Notes: generated from the sequence alone by a model not told the origin. Counted from the first letter of the stretch, positions 1 through 10,097 are shown. The stretch: 64,000 nucleotides of DNA from Betaproteobacteria bacterium (GCA_028292405.1 JAQGMJ010000040.1:124001-188000), one strand, 5' to 3'. A program made the numbers and translations.

Positions 1-3000
1 GTGCCGGAGGCCGCCATCGAGGCGGAGATGGCCAGTGCCTTCTCCCAGGCGCTCGATACCACCACCGAGCGTGCGCCCTTCGACACCACGGTGGTGATCG
101 GCGACATCCGCGTCAGCGCGGGGCTGTACAACATTTTCGTCGAAGAGTCGGACCTGCACCTGAACGCCATGCGGCGCGAGCTGGTGACCCTGGCCGACGA
201 GCCGCAGCCGCCGCGCGACGAACTGATCCGCGCGGTGCACACCCTGGCCGGCATTGCCGGCACCGTCAACTTCGCCAAGCTCAACGAACTGGGGCGCGCC
301 TTCGAGCGCATGCTGATTGCCGCGCGCGCGCGCGGCGCGGTATTTGGCGCGCCGGAACTGGGCCTGTCGCGCGAAACCGTCGATGCGTTCGCCGCCATGG
401 TCGGCGCGGTGAAGGAGCTGCGGCCGCCGGCGGCCGCCGATCATCTGCTCGGGCAGCTGGAGGCGTATCGCGCCGAGTGGGCGGCCCAAGGCAGCGAAGC
501 GCACGCCGCCGACGCGCCGCGCGACGCTGTCGCCCTGCTGGCCGACGACATCACCATCGAGCCGGTGCCGCTGGACGCCGCGCCGGCGCTGGATATCGAA
601 TCCCTCACCATGGGAATCGAGGAAATCAACTTCGCCGAGCCGGTCGCTCCGGCCGAGCCGGAGGCACCTGCGGTCGAGTTGCCGACGGCAGAAGTGCCGA
701 TCGATTTCAGTGAACTGAGCGCAGAGATCATGCCGCTGGACGCGCCGCAGGAAACTGCGGAAGATGCGGCGCCGGCGCTCGACATCTCTTTCGATGAAAT
801 TGCCGCTCCCGCCGCCGAATCGGCGCATACGTCGGTGGCCGAATCGCCGTCGATCGAGGTCGATTTCGCCGCGCTGACGGTAGAGACCTTTGCACCGGGG
901 GCGCCGGTCGGGGCCGCCGCGCCGCACGCGCCGATGGACATCGATTTCGGCGCGCTGGAAGGCGAGTCGCCGGCTCTTGAAGAGCCAGCGGCCGGGGAAC
1001 CGGCCTTCGAGCCGGCACTGGACATGAATTTCGACAGCCCCGCCTATGCAGTGCCGGCGGCCGCCGAGGTGACGGATGAAGCACCGGTGGAGATCGACAT
1101 GGCCGCCCTGGCCTCGTTCTCCGCCGAACCGGCGCCCGAGGCGCCTGCCATAACGCAGGCGGCGGAGGAAATTTCGTTTGACGCGCCTGTGCCGGCAGCC
1201 GAAGCGCCGGTGGCAAGCCCGGACTTTACTTTTCATATCGAAGACATCACCCTGCCGCCGCAACAGGTGGCCGAGGCGCTGCAGCCGCAGGATGATGGCG
1301 ACCTGACCCGTTTTATCTCCTCCACCGATGTGCAGGCGGCGGCAGTACCGGCGCCCGTGGCCGAACTGCCCGAACTGGGCGAGCGCACCGTACTGGTGGC
1401 CGCCAGCGGCGCGCTGGACGCGGCTGCGTTCGAGCAGTCGCGCCCGCGCCCCGTGATCGAGCCGATCGACTCCATGGGGCAGACTGCTACGCACGCGATC
1501 CTGCAGATCGAACCGCTGGGCCTGACCGCCACGCACGCGGCGCTGCAAGGGATGACCGACGAAGAGCTGCGCGAACGCGGCTTCGACCCTTCCGAGCGCC
1601 GCACCGAGCGCATCGAGGACGAGATCGACGAGCAGCTGCTGCCGATTTTCGTCGAAGAAGGCAACGAACTGGTGCCGCAGATCGGCGAGCAGTTGCGCGC
1701 CTTTGCCGCAGACGGCAAGGGCGGCCCCACCGTGCCCGCGCAGGCGTTGCAGCGTTCGCTGCATACGCTCAAGGGCAGCGCGCGGATGGCCGGCGCCATG
1801 GCCCTGGGCCAGCTCACCCACAGCATGGAAACACGGGTGGAAAACGCGCTGCAGTTGCCGATCATCCCGCCGGCGATCTTCGAGGGCCTGATGTCCTCGT
1901 TCGACCGCCTGACCATGCTGATGGACCGGCTGCGCACTTACGACCCGTCGAAAAAGGCCGAAATGGCCGCGATCGTGCAGCAGTTGCTGGACGACGACCG
2001 CACCCGCCGCATCGAAACCGGTGCCGTGGCCGTGCCGGCCTCCGCGGTGGAAGCGCTGCAGGTGGCCGCCGCGAATGTGGCCACCGCCACCGCGGCGCCC
2101 AAGGAAGACATGCGCGCCATGCTGCGGGTGCGCGCCGACGTGATCGACCGCCTGGTCAACGAGGCCGGTGAGGTGGCGATCGCGCGCTCCCGTATCGAAG
2201 GTGAAATGCGCGCCATCAAGGCGAGCATGAAGGAGCTGACAGAAAACGCTTCGCGCCTGAAGACGCAGTTGCGCGAAATCGAAATCGCGGCGGAAACGCA
2301 GATGCAGTCGCGCATCCGCGAGGCGGAGGAAAAGCACACCTCCTTCGACCCGCTGGAGTTCGACCGTTTCACCCGCTTCCAGGAAATCACCCGCATGATG
2401 GCCGAGTCGGTGAACGACGTCGGCACGGTGCAGATCAACCTGCTGAAAAACCTCGACGACGCCGACGCCGCGCTGCTGGCGCAGGGCCGCCTGAACCGCG
2501 ACCTGCAGAACGACCTGATGCGCGTGCGCATGGTGCCGTTCAACAACGTCGCCGAGCGCCTCTACCGCGTGGTGCGCCAGACCGCCAAGGAAGTCGGCAA
2601 GCGCGCCAACCTGGACATTCGCGGTACGCAGACTGAAATCGACCGCTCGGTGCTGGAACGCATGACCGGCCCGTTCGAGCACCTGCTGCGTAACGCCATC
2701 GCCCACGGCCTGGAAGACCCGGCCGGGCGCGCCGCCACGGGCAAGAGCGACATCGGCCAGATCCTGCTCACCGCGCGCCAGGAAGGCAATGAATTCAAGC
2801 TGGTGTTCGAGGACGACGGCGCCGGCTTGAACATCGCCCGCATCCGCGCCAAGGCGATCACCAACGGCCTGATGACCGAAGACGAGCCGCTGTCGGACGC
2901 GCAGATCTCCGAGTTCATTTTCGCCGCCGGCTTTTCTACTGCAGCGCAGGTCAGCGAAGTATCGGGCCGGGGCGTCGGCATGGACGTGGTGCGCGCCGAA

Positions 3001-3990
3001 GTGATCGCCCTGGGCGGCCGGGTCGAAGTGGTATCGACGCCGGGCAAGGGCACGCGCTTCACCATCTCGCTGCCGCTGACCCTGGCGGTGACGCAGGTCG
3101 TGCTGGTGCGCGCCGGCCACCGCATGTTCGCCTTCCCCTCGGCGATGGTCGAGCAGGTGCGCCAGGTCAAGGCCACCGAGCTGGCGGGCGCCTATGCCGC
3201 CCAGGCGTTCGAGTGGCAGGACCGGCAGTACCCGCTGTTCTACCTGCCTCGCTTGCTGGGCGATGCCGAGCAGGCGTCGGAAGCGCAGCGTTTCACTCCG
3301 ATCCTGCTGCTGCGCTCCGGCGCGCAGCGCGCTGCGGTGCACGTCGACGAAATGATAGGCAACCAGGAAGTGGTGGTGAAGAACATCGGGCCGCAACTGG
3401 CGCGGGTCTCCGGCATTGCCGGGGCCACCGTGCTGGGTACCGGGCAGATCGTGCTGATCCTGAATCCGGTGCCGCTCGCGCTGCAGATTTCCGCGGCAGT
3501 GGCGGCGCAGTCCGAGCAGCAGCGCCTGGACGCGCCGGAACTGGCCGCGCAGTCGGCGGCGCCGACCATGGGACTGGCCAACTCCGCCGGTCCGGCCTCG
3601 ACCGCGCCGCTGGTGATGGTGGTCGACGATTCGCTCACCGTGCGCAAGATCACCACGCGCCTGCTGGCGCGCGAAAAGTACGAAGTGCTGACCGCCAAGG
3701 ACGGCGTCGATGCCCTCGAGCAGTTGCAGGAAGTGATGCCCGACGTGATGCTGGTGGACATCGAAATGCCGCGCATGGACGGCTTCGACCTGACGCGCAA
3801 TATCCGCGGCGACGCCAAACTCAGGCACATCCCGATCATCATGATCACTTCGCGCACCGCGGAGAAGCACCGCAACTACGCGGTGGAAATCGGCGTCAAC
3901 GTGTTCCTCGGCAAGCCGTATCAGGAAGAGGAACTGCTGGAGCACATCGGCCTGTTGCTGAAGGAAGCAAAATCTGCCGTCGTGGCTTGA
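1..3990 (+). CDS. ChpA/PilL-type CheA hybrid histidine kinase (5' end outside window)
   Basis: A chemotaxis-type kinase of the class that controls type IV pili. It passes phosphate from its ATPase core to Hpt and receiver domains. The frame is open from base 1, so the first GTG is probably internal and the N-terminus is missing. Numbering from base 1, one Hpt-like segment has H80 (HTLAGIAG) and a canonical Hpt has H588 (HTLKGSARMAG). An acidic, Ala/Pro-rich linker of about 300 residues lies between them. The kinase core shows the N box (HLLRNAIAHGLEDP, near 892), G1 (DDGAGL, 938-943) and G2 (SGRGVGMD, from 988). A CheW-like domain follows (about 1035-1165), then a C-terminal receiver with phospho-acceptor D1253 (VDIEMPRMDG) and K1305. 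Multiple Hpts plus a fused receiver are typical of ChpA/PilL rather than flagellar CheA. A terminator follows, so it is the last gene of its cluster. Confidence 0.93.
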   Translation: MPEAAIEAEMASAFSQALDTTTERAPFDTTVVIGDIRVSAGLYNIFVEESDLHLNAMRRELVTLADEPQPPRDELIRAVHTLAGIAGTVNFAKLNELGRAFERMLIAARARGAVFGAPELGLSRETVDAFAAMVGAVKELRPPAAADHLLGQLEAYRAEWAAQGSEAHAADAPRDAVALLADDITIEPVPLDAAPALDIESLTMGIEEINFAEPVAPAEPEAPAVELPTAEVPIDFSELSAEIMPLDAPQETAEDAAPALDISFDEIAAPAAESAHTSVAESPSIEVDFAALTVETFAPGAPVGAAAPHAPMDIDFGALEGESPALEEPAAGEPAFEPALDMNFDSPAYAVPAAAEVTDEAPVEIDMAALASFSAEPAPEAPAITQAAEEISFDAPVPAAEAPVASPDFTFHIEDITLPPQQVAEALQPQDDGDLTRFISSTDVQAAAVPAPVAELPELGERTVLVAASGALDAAAFEQSRPRPVIEPIDSMGQTATHAILQIEPLGLTATHAALQGMTDEELRERGFDPSERRTERIEDEIDEQLLPIFVEEGNELVPQIGEQLRAFAADGKGGPTVPAQALQRSLHTLKGSARMAGAMALGQLTHSMETRVENALQLPIIPPAIFEGLMSSFDRLTMLMDRLRTYDPSKKAEMAAIVQQLLDDDRTRRIETGAVAVPASAVEALQVAAANVATATAAPKEDMRAMLRVRADVIDRLVNEAGEVAIARSRIEGEMRAIKASMKELTENASRLKTQLREIEIAAETQMQSRIREAEEKHTSFDPLEFDRFTRFQEITRMMAESVNDVGTVQINLLKNLDDADAALLAQGRLNRDLQNDLMRVRMVPFNNVAERLYRVVRQTAKEVGKRANLDIRGTQTEIDRSVLERMTGPFEHLLRNAIAHGLEDPAGRAATGKSDIGQILLTARQEGNEFKLVFEDDGAGLNIARIRAKAITNGLMTEDEPLSDAQISEFIFAAGFSTAAQVSEVSGRGVGMDVVRAEVIALGGRVEVVSTPGKGTRFTISLPLTLAVTQVVLVRAGHRMFAFPSAMVEQVRQVKATELAGAYAAQAFEWQDRQYPLFYLPRLLGDAEQASEAQRFTPILLLRSGAQRAAVHVDEMIGNQEVVVKNIGPQLARVSGIAGATVLGTGQIVLILNPVPLALQISAAVAAQSEQQRLDAPELAAQSAAPTMGLANSAGPASTAPLVMVVDDSLTVRKITTRLLAREKYEVLTAKDGVDALEQLQEVMPDVMLVDIEMPRMDGFDLTRNIRGDAKLRHIPIIMITSRTAEKHRNYAVEIGVNVFLGKPYQEEELLEHIGLLLKEAKSAVVA

Positions 3991-4031
3991 GCGCAGGCAG
4001 GCAGAGTCCTGCTGGCGGAGATCGAAGGCAA

Positions 4032-4063
4032 CAAAAAGCGCCCACGGGCGCTTTTTGTTTTTT
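4032..4063. terminator. Bidirectional rho-independent terminator
   Basis: Stem CAAAAAGCGCCC / GGGCGCTTTTTG with a 2-3 base loop. Oligo-T follows on the plus strand and the left-arm A-tract gives oligo-T on the minus strand. It lies between the convergent CheA-like and lyase genes and can serve both. Confidence 0.85.
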
Positions 4064-4084
4064 GTGGCGCCGGGTACGCCTCGC

Positions 4085-4957
4085 TTACAACGAATACTTC
4101 CTGTCGAATTCGGCGATCGCCTCGAAGCCCATCAGCTTGCTGAAGGACTGGAAGTCGTATAGCGGCACGTCGAGGCCGGTGCTGGAGCGCTTTTGCTTCA
4201 GGCCGGTATAGGCCTTCTCCAGGGCGGCACCGGCGGAGAGAAAGCCCAGGGCGGGAAAGATCGCCAGGCGATAGCCGATACGCTGCAATTCGTCGGCGGG
4301 CAGCACCGGGGTGCGGCCGCCCTCGACCATGTTGGCCACCAGCGGCAGGTCGAAGCTCTTGCCGATGCGCTCCATCTCCGCCACGCTCTCGGGACTTTCG
4401 ATGAACAGCATGTCGGCGCCGGCGCGGGCATAGGCCTCGGCGCGGCGCAGGGCTTCATCCAGGCCGAGCGTGGTGCGGGCGTCGGTGCGCGCGATGATCA
4501 TGAAGTCCGGGTCGCTGCGCGCTTCCACCGCGACGCGGATCTTTGTCGCCATGTCCTCGATCGGCACCACGCGCCGGCCCAGCATGTGGCCGCATTTTTT
4601 TGGAAATTCCTGGTCTTCGAGCTGGATCGCGCAGGCGCCGGCGGCCTCGTAGCCGCGCACTGTGTGGGCGACGTTGAGCAGGCCGCCGTAGCCGGTGTCG
4701 CCGTCGCAGATCAGCGGCGTGGAAGTGACCAGGCCGAACTGGGTGACGCGGTTCACCATGTCGGTGTAGGTGGCGATACCGGCATCGGGCAGGCCGAGGT
4801 AGGAGGCGACCACGCCGTAGCCGGTCATATAGAGGGCCTCGAAGCCCATGCGGTCGGCGATTTTCGCCGAAATCATGTCGTAGATGCCGGGGGCGGCGAT
4901 CTGCCGGCCGGAAGAAATGTGCGTTTTCAGCGCGGCGCGGCGGGTGGCGGTTTGCAT
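4085..4957 (-). CDS. Isocitrate lyase/PEP mutase family protein
   Basis: A 290-residue cytoplasmic TIM-barrel lyase of the family that includes methylisocitrate lyase (PrpB), oxaloacetate decarboxylase and dimethylmalate lyase. These cleave a C-C bond in a 2-hydroxy acid using Mg2+. The catalytic-loop motif KKCGH is at residues 120-124 with Cys122, and the metal-binding CDGDTGYGG starts at Cys84. The frame is open much further upstream. ATG 4957 is chosen because GGAGAC precedes it at good spacing and the length then matches the family. No prp-operon partners are nearby, so a role in propionate metabolism is not supported and the substrate is unknown. Confidence 0.85.
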   Translation of the reverse strand: MQTATRRAALKTHISSGRQIAAPGIYDMISAKIADRMGFEALYMTGYGVVASYLGLPDAGIATYTDMVNRVTQFGLVTSTPLICDGDTGYGGLLNVAHTVRGYEAAGACAIQLEDQEFPKKCGHMLGRRVVPIEDMATKIRVAVEARSDPDFMIIARTDARTTLGLDEALRRAEAYARAGADMLFIESPESVAEMERIGKSFDLPLVANMVEGGRTPVLPADELQRIGYRLAIFPALGFLSAGAALEKAYTGLKQKRSSTGLDVPLYDFQSFSKLMGFEAIAEFDRKYSL

Positions 4958-5262
4958 GCTGGTCTCCTTTGTCTTGCACCTGGGTGGGGCTTGAGCGCGG
5001 TGTCTTTTCCTATGGTAGTCGAAGGGGCAGCCGCCGGCACGCCGGCTATTTTTCTGGGCATGAGACGGGACCGGAAATGGCTGGTTTTGGGAACGACAAG
5101 CGTTAAAAGATGTTTCCTGGGGCGTAAAGAGCATAAATTGCGTTCTAATATAGCTTGTGGGAGCGGTACGAGGCGCCCCCGCCGATAACGATTTCCAACT
5201 AAACGCTGAATATTCCTTCCCGCCCCCTTCTTCCTTGGTGTCCGCTGGCCGGGCCGGCGCGG
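4958..5262. other. Intergenic region between divergent genes
   Basis: About 305 bases separate the lyase start from the GGDEF gene start. Both genes read outward, so promoters for each must lie here. A TAATAT hexamer near 5146 could be a -10 box for the plus-strand gene, but no convincing -35 box accompanies it. No ORF, tRNA or repeat was recognised. Confidence 0.4.
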
Positions 5263-7002
5263 GTGCGGCTGCGCGCGGCCTGGCGCCGCGCGCTGAGCGT
5301 ATGTGTTTACCCACTTTTCGTGCTACTCGCCGGGCTGGCCTTGCCCGCCGGCGCGGCTGACGCCCAGCGCCAGAGCGTGGCCCTCACCCTGCAACTGAAC
5401 TGGAAACACCAGTTCCAGTTCGCCGGCTATTACGCGGCGATCGAAAAGGGCTTTTACCGCGACGCCGGTTTCGGCGTGGCGCTCAAGGAATACCAGGACG
5501 GCGTCGATCCGGTCGACAGCGTGCTCACGGGCGATGCCGACTACGGCGTCGGTGCGTCCGAATTGGTGCTGCGCTATGCCAAGGGTGCGCCTATCGTCGC
5601 GGTGGCGGCGATCCTGCAGCACTCGCCGCTGGTGCTGATCGCGCGCGGCTCCGAGGTGCAGACGGTGCAGGAACTGATCGGCAAGCGCGTCGAGCTGACG
5701 CAGCACGAGGCCGAGCTGTATGCCTACCTGCGCCGCGAAGGGGTGGCGCGCGACCGCATCATCGAGCAGCCCGCCAGTTTCGGCATCCAGCGCCTGATCG
5801 ACGGCCAGACCGACGCGATCGCCGGCTATTCGACCGACGAGCCCTACGCCCTGCAGCAGGCGCATTTCCGCTACAGCATCTTTTCGCCGCGCGCCACCGG
5901 CATCGATTTCTACGGCGACACCCTGTTCACCAGCGCCAAGGCGGCGCGCGCCAGCCCGCAGCAGGTGGCGGCGTTCCGTGCCGCCTCGCTGCGCGGCTGG
6001 CAATACGCGCTCGACCATCCGGAAGAGATGGCCGACCTGATCCTGGCGAAATACAGCACCCGCCACAGCCGCGAGCACCTGCTGTTCGAGGCCGCCGAAA
6101 TGCGCCGCCTGATGCAGCCGCAGCTCATCGAATTAGGGCACCTCAACCCCGGGCGCTGGCTGCACATCGCCGCGGTCTACGCCGAGGTCGGGCTGCTGCC
6201 GGAAGACTACGAACTGCACGGCTTCATTTTCGACCCCAACCTGCGGCCCGACCTTTCCTGGGCCTACCGCGGCCTGATGGCCGCGCTGCTACTAACGCTC
6301 TTCATGGGCGTGCTGGCCCTGCGCGAGGCGCACAACAATCGCCGGCTGCGCAGTGAAATTGCCAAGCGCGAGGAGATGGAAACGCAGTTGCGCGAGACCA
6401 ACGAGCGCCTCGGCCTGCAGCTCGACGAAGTGCGCACGCTGCAGTCGCGGCTGGAGGAGCAGGCGGTGCGCGACAGCCTCACCGGCCTGTACAACCGCCG
6501 CTATCTGGACGACGCCCTGCCGCGCGAGCTGCAGCGCGCGCAGCGCGAGAACTATCCCGTGGCCGTGGTGCTGGCCGACATCGACCGCTTCAAGCGGGTC
6601 AACGACACCTACGGCCACCAGGCCGGCGACGTGGTGCTGCAGGCGCTGGCCAACCTGCTGAAAGACAATGTGCGCGGCGGCGACCTGCCGTGCCGCTGGG
6701 GCGGCGAGGAGTTCGTGCTGGTGCTACCGCGCATGCCGCTGGAAAGCGCGCTGGCGCGTGCCGATGCGCTGCGCAAGTCGTTCAATGCGCTGCAGCTCGA
6801 ACTCGGCGGCGAGAAGGTCAGGCTGACCCTGTCGGCCGGCGTGGCGGTGTTTCCGCAGCATGGCGACGGCGCCACCGCGCTGGTGCACGCCGCCGACGAC
6901 GCTCTCTACGAAGCGAAGAACGGCGGCCGCGACCAGGTGCGGCCGGCCGTCGGCGCGGCGGGCGAGCGCGCGGGCTTCGCCGACAGCCAGCCGCAAGCCT
7001 GA
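5263..7002 (+). CDS. Diguanylate cyclase with periplasmic NMT1/THI5-like sensor domain
   Basis: A 579-residue membrane protein predicted to make c-di-GMP in response to a periplasmic ligand. A signal peptide ends near residue 33. An NMT1/THI5-type solute-binding domain (about 40-320, beginning LTLQLNWKHQFQFAG) follows, then one membrane segment near 333-350, a coiled-coil linker (about 360-400) and a GGDEF domain. The active-site motif is GGEEF at 480-484. An RGGD inhibitory (I-site) motif at 471-474 sits exactly five residues before it, so the enzyme should be active and product-inhibited. The NMT1 family binds pyrimidine-like thiamine precursors, but the ligand here is unknown. The GTG start has only a weak ribosome site. 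No EAL domain is present. Confidence 0.88.
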   Translation: MRLRAAWRRALSVCVYPLFVLLAGLALPAGAADAQRQSVALTLQLNWKHQFQFAGYYAAIEKGFYRDAGFGVALKEYQDGVDPVDSVLTGDADYGVGASELVLRYAKGAPIVAVAAILQHSPLVLIARGSEVQTVQELIGKRVELTQHEAELYAYLRREGVARDRIIEQPASFGIQRLIDGQTDAIAGYSTDEPYALQQAHFRYSIFSPRATGIDFYGDTLFTSAKAARASPQQVAAFRAASLRGWQYALDHPEEMADLILAKYSTRHSREHLLFEAAEMRRLMQPQLIELGHLNPGRWLHIAAVYAEVGLLPEDYELHGFIFDPNLRPDLSWAYRGLMAALLLTLFMGVLALREAHNNRRLRSEIAKREEMETQLRETNERLGLQLDEVRTLQSRLEEQAVRDSLTGLYNRRYLDDALPRELQRAQRENYPVAVVLADIDRFKRVNDTYGHQAGDVVLQALANLLKDNVRGGDLPCRWGGEEFVLVLPRMPLESALARADALRKSFNALQLELGGEKVRLTLSAGVAVFPQHGDGATALVHAADDALYEAKNGGRDQVRPAVGAAGERAGFADSQPQA

Positions 7003-7043
7003 CCCGCCGGCATCCGGCGCGAACGCGCTTACCCGCTACGGGC

Positions 7044-8777
7044 TTATGCGTGCGGCGCCGCGTCGCCGGCGACTATTCGTTCCAGTATGTGACCGGCCAT
7101 GCCATTGGCCAGCTCATGTTCGCCGATGAAGACGCGGCCGGCCTGTTCGCGGCGCAGCAGTTCCGCCTCCTCTTCGCTATGGGTGCGCACCACTGTCTCG
7201 ATGCCCGGGTTCAGCAACCGCGCGGTCTCGAGCATGCGCCGTGCGGCGAAGGCATCAGGCGTTGCGATCACCAGCATGCGGGCGCGCGCGATGTGCGCCT
7301 GGACCAGCACAGCCGGCTCGGCGGCATCGCCGCGCACCGCGGCGATGCCGCGCCGGCGCAGGTCTTCGACCAGCTCGCGGTTTTGTTCGGCCACGACGAA
7401 GGGTACGCCGCGCGCCAGCAGGGCTTCGCCGATGCGCCCGCCGACGCGGCCGTAGCCCACCAGCACCACCTGCCCGTTGAGGCGCTCGGGTTCCACCGTC
7501 GCCGGCAATTCGGCCAGCGGATCGTCGCGGCGTTCCAGGCGCCGCGCCAGGTCGGAGCGCGCGCGGATCCAGCGCTGCGCCGGCTCGATGGCGGAGAACA
7601 CCAGCGGGTTGAGCGCGATGGAAATGATCGCACCGGCGAGAATCAGGCTTTGCCCGGCCGGCGGCAGCAGGCCGAGCGAGACGCCCAGGCCCGCCAGGAT
7701 GAAAGAGAACTCGCCGATCTGCGCCAGCCCGGCCGACACCGTCAGCGCGGTGTTCAGCGGGTAGCGCAGCAGCAGCACCAGGGCCATCGCCGCCAGCGAC
7801 TTGCCGATGATGATGATCGCCACCACCGACAGCAATTGCAGCGGCTGCTCGAACAGGATGCGCGGATCGAACAGCATGCCGACGGAGACGAAAAACAGCA
7901 CCGAGAAGGCGTCCTGCAGCGGCAACGAATCCTCGGCCGCCCGGTGGCTGAGTTCGGACTCGCGCATCACCATGCCGGCGAAAAAAGCGCCGAGGGCGAA
8001 GGAGACGCCGAACAGTTCCGAGGAGGCATAGGCGATGCTGATGGCCGCAGCGATCACGCACAGGGTGAACAGCTCGCGCGAGCCGGTGCGCGCCACCTGC
8101 CACAGCAGCCAGGGAAACAGGCGCCGGCCGACCACCAGCATCAGCGCGACGAACAGGGCGACGCTGCCGAGGGCGAAAAACAGGGTGTGCCAGAGGTTGC
8201 CGGGAACGGCCTCGGCATGCCCGGCATCGCCACCGGCCGGCGCGTGGCCGCCGAGCCAGCCCGCCAGCGGCGGCAGCAATACCAATACCAGCACCATCAC
8301 AAGATCTTCGACCACCAGCCAGCCGACGGCGATGCGGCCGTTGATCGACTCCAGCACGCCGCGCGCCTCCAGCGCCTTGAGCAGCACCACCGTGCTGGCC
8401 ACCGACAGCGCCAGGCCGAACACCAGGCCCGCGCCCAGGCTCCAGCCCCACAGCGAGGAAAGGCCGATGCCCATCAAGGTGGCAACGGCAATCTGCAAAA
8501 TGGCGCCGGGAAGGGCGATGCGCTTGACCGCCATCAGGTCGTCGATCGAAAAGTGCAGGCCGACGCCGAACATCAGCAGCATCACGCCGATTTCCGCCAG
8601 CTGGGCCGAAAGCGCGGCATCGGCGACAAAGCCCGGCGTCGCCGGCCCGACCAGGATGCCGGCCACCAGGTATCCCACCAGCGCCGGCAGCTTCAGGCGC
8701 ACGGCGATGAAGCCCATCACCAGCGCCAGGCCGAAGCCGGCGGCGATGGTGGTGATCAGGGGGAGGCTGTGGTGCAT
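7044..8777 (-). CDS. ybaL: YbaL/KefB-type cation:proton antiporter with TrkA-N domain
   Basis: A 577-residue inner-membrane monovalent cation/proton antiporter (CPA2 family). The N-terminus MHHSLPLITTI and segments such as GVMLLMFGVGLHFS and ESELSHRAAEDSLPLQDA resemble E. coli YbaL closely from memory. About twelve membrane segments fill residues 5-400. A Rossmann TrkA-N domain begins near 427 (VVLVGYGRVGGRIG). By family knowledge it exports K+ or Na+ in exchange for H+ under nucleotide control. It converges on the GGDEF gene with a gap of about 40 bases. Confidence 0.9.
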   Translation of the reverse strand: MHHSLPLITTIAAGFGLALVMGFIAVRLKLPALVGYLVAGILVGPATPGFVADAALSAQLAEIGVMLLMFGVGLHFSIDDLMAVKRIALPGAILQIAVATLMGIGLSSLWGWSLGAGLVFGLALSVASTVVLLKALEARGVLESINGRIAVGWLVVEDLVMVLVLVLLPPLAGWLGGHAPAGGDAGHAEAVPGNLWHTLFFALGSVALFVALMLVVGRRLFPWLLWQVARTGSRELFTLCVIAAAISIAYASSELFGVSFALGAFFAGMVMRESELSHRAAEDSLPLQDAFSVLFFVSVGMLFDPRILFEQPLQLLSVVAIIIIGKSLAAMALVLLLRYPLNTALTVSAGLAQIGEFSFILAGLGVSLGLLPPAGQSLILAGAIISIALNPLVFSAIEPAQRWIRARSDLARRLERRDDPLAELPATVEPERLNGQVVLVGYGRVGGRIGEALLARGVPFVVAEQNRELVEDLRRRGIAAVRGDAAEPAVLVQAHIARARMLVIATPDAFAARRMLETARLLNPGIETVVRTHSEEEAELLRREQAGRVFIGEHELANGMAGHILERIVAGDAAPHA

Positions 8778-9003
8778 GCGCGGGTCCGGAGGGGCGGATC
8801 AGGATAGCCAAAAAGTGCGGATCGCGACAGTGGCGGACTTGCTGCGCGCATCCCTTAGAATCGGTATTGCAGCGACAGCATACGCCGCCGGTCGCGGCGG
8901 ATTGCGCAACAGGGCCGGCCGATGCGGTAATCTCGTGGCTGGGTCAAACATACAATAGGCGTATTGCCGCGGGCGGCAGTGCGCGCGACAACGAGCAGAG
9001 ACA

Positions 9004-9972
9004 ATGCAACTCACACGATTGATGGGCGTACTGCTGCTGGCCGCGGCCGGCGCAAACACACATGCGCAAAGCGCCTATCCCGACCATCCGGTCAAGCTGG
9101 TGGTGCCGTTTGCCGCCGGCACCACCACTGACATTGTCGGCCGCGAAGTCGGCCATGCGATGTCGCGCGGCCTGGGGCAGCCCTTCATTATCGACAACGT
9201 CGCCGGCGCCGGCGGCAACGTCGGCACCGAGCGCATCGCCAAGGGACCGAAAGACGGCTACAGCCTGGTGCTGGGCACGGTGGGTACGCATGCGATCAAC
9301 AGCGCCTTGTATTCCAATCCCGGTTTCGATCCGCTGAAAGATTTCGCTCCCATCGGCTTCGTCGGCTACACACCGATGCTGGTGGTCGCCGCGCCCGCCT
9401 TTCCCGCCAACAATATCGCCGAGCTGATCGCGCTGGCCAAACGCACGCCCGGCAAGGTTACCTTCGCCTCCGCCGGCAACGGCACCTCCAACCACCTGGC
9501 GGGCGAACTGCTCAAGGTGATGGCCGGCGCCGACATGCAGCACGTGCCCTACAAGAGCGGCGCCCAGGCGCTGACCGACGTGATGGGCGGGCAGGTCGGC
9601 ATCATGTTCTATCACATCCCCGCGGTGATGCAGAACATCAAGGCCGGCAAACTGAAGGTGCTGGCAATCGCCAGCATCAAGCGCAGCCCGGCCATGGAAA
9701 ACGCGGTGCCGATCGCGGAGCAAGGATTCACCGGCTTTGACATGACCCCTTGGTGGGTGCTGTACGCGCCAGCCGGCACGCCGGCGCCGGTGCTGTCACG
9801 CTTGCGCAGCGAATTTGTCGCGGTCAACAAGCAGCCCGAATACCTCGCACGCCTCGGAGCACAGGGGATGGAATTCCGCGCCATGAATCCGGAGGAGCTC
9901 TCGGCCTTCCTGCGCGCCGAGTTGCCGAAGTGGGCCAAGCTGGTGAAGGACTCGGGCGCGCGCATCGACTGA
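9004..9972 (+). CDS. Bug-family (TctC-like) periplasmic substrate-binding protein
   Basis: A 322-residue protein with a signal peptide (cleavage after about residue 22, THAQS). The Bug fold is shown by YPDHPVKLVVPFAAGTTTDIVGR near the N-terminus, then the GAGGNVGTERIAK loop and the DYxP-like ligand region. Bug proteins are greatly expanded in Burkholderiales and bind carboxylates or amides for tripartite tricarboxylate transporters. No TctA/TctB membrane genes are adjacent, so it is an orphan binding protein with unknown ligand. Confidence 0.9.
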   Translation: MQLTRLMGVLLLAAAGANTHAQSAYPDHPVKLVVPFAAGTTTDIVGREVGHAMSRGLGQPFIIDNVAGAGGNVGTERIAKGPKDGYSLVLGTVGTHAINSALYSNPGFDPLKDFAPIGFVGYTPMLVVAAPAFPANNIAELIALAKRTPGKVTFASAGNGTSNHLAGELLKVMAGADMQHVPYKSGAQALTDVMGGQVGIMFYHIPAVMQNIKAGKLKVLAIASIKRSPAMENAVPIAEQGFTGFDMTPWWVLYAPAGTPAPVLSRLRSEFVAVNKQPEYLARLGAQGMEFRAMNPEELSAFLRAELPKWAKLVKDSGARID

Positions 9973-10089
9973 ACATGTAGCGTAGGCGCAAACTGGATTT
10001 GTGCCGGCGCAAATGCCCATTGGCTGTGCATCGTCGCGGCCACAAGCGCCCAAGCAGGTGCATCGCCCGCCATTTTGCGCGGAAAAAAG

Positions 10090-10097
10090 TGTATACA
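10090..10097. promoter_or_regulatory. TGTATACA palindrome upstream of nucleoside-uptake genes
   Basis: A perfect 8-bp palindrome 4 bases upstream of the sigma-54-like element. GntR-family regulators use similar TGTATACA cores, so it is a candidate operator. The assignment is inference. Confidence 0.4.

Noticed and set aside
6690-8807. 705-residue plus-strand ORF opposite the YbaL-type antiporter
   Set aside because: Low-complexity Arg/Gln/His-rich shadow. The minus strand has clear family motifs.
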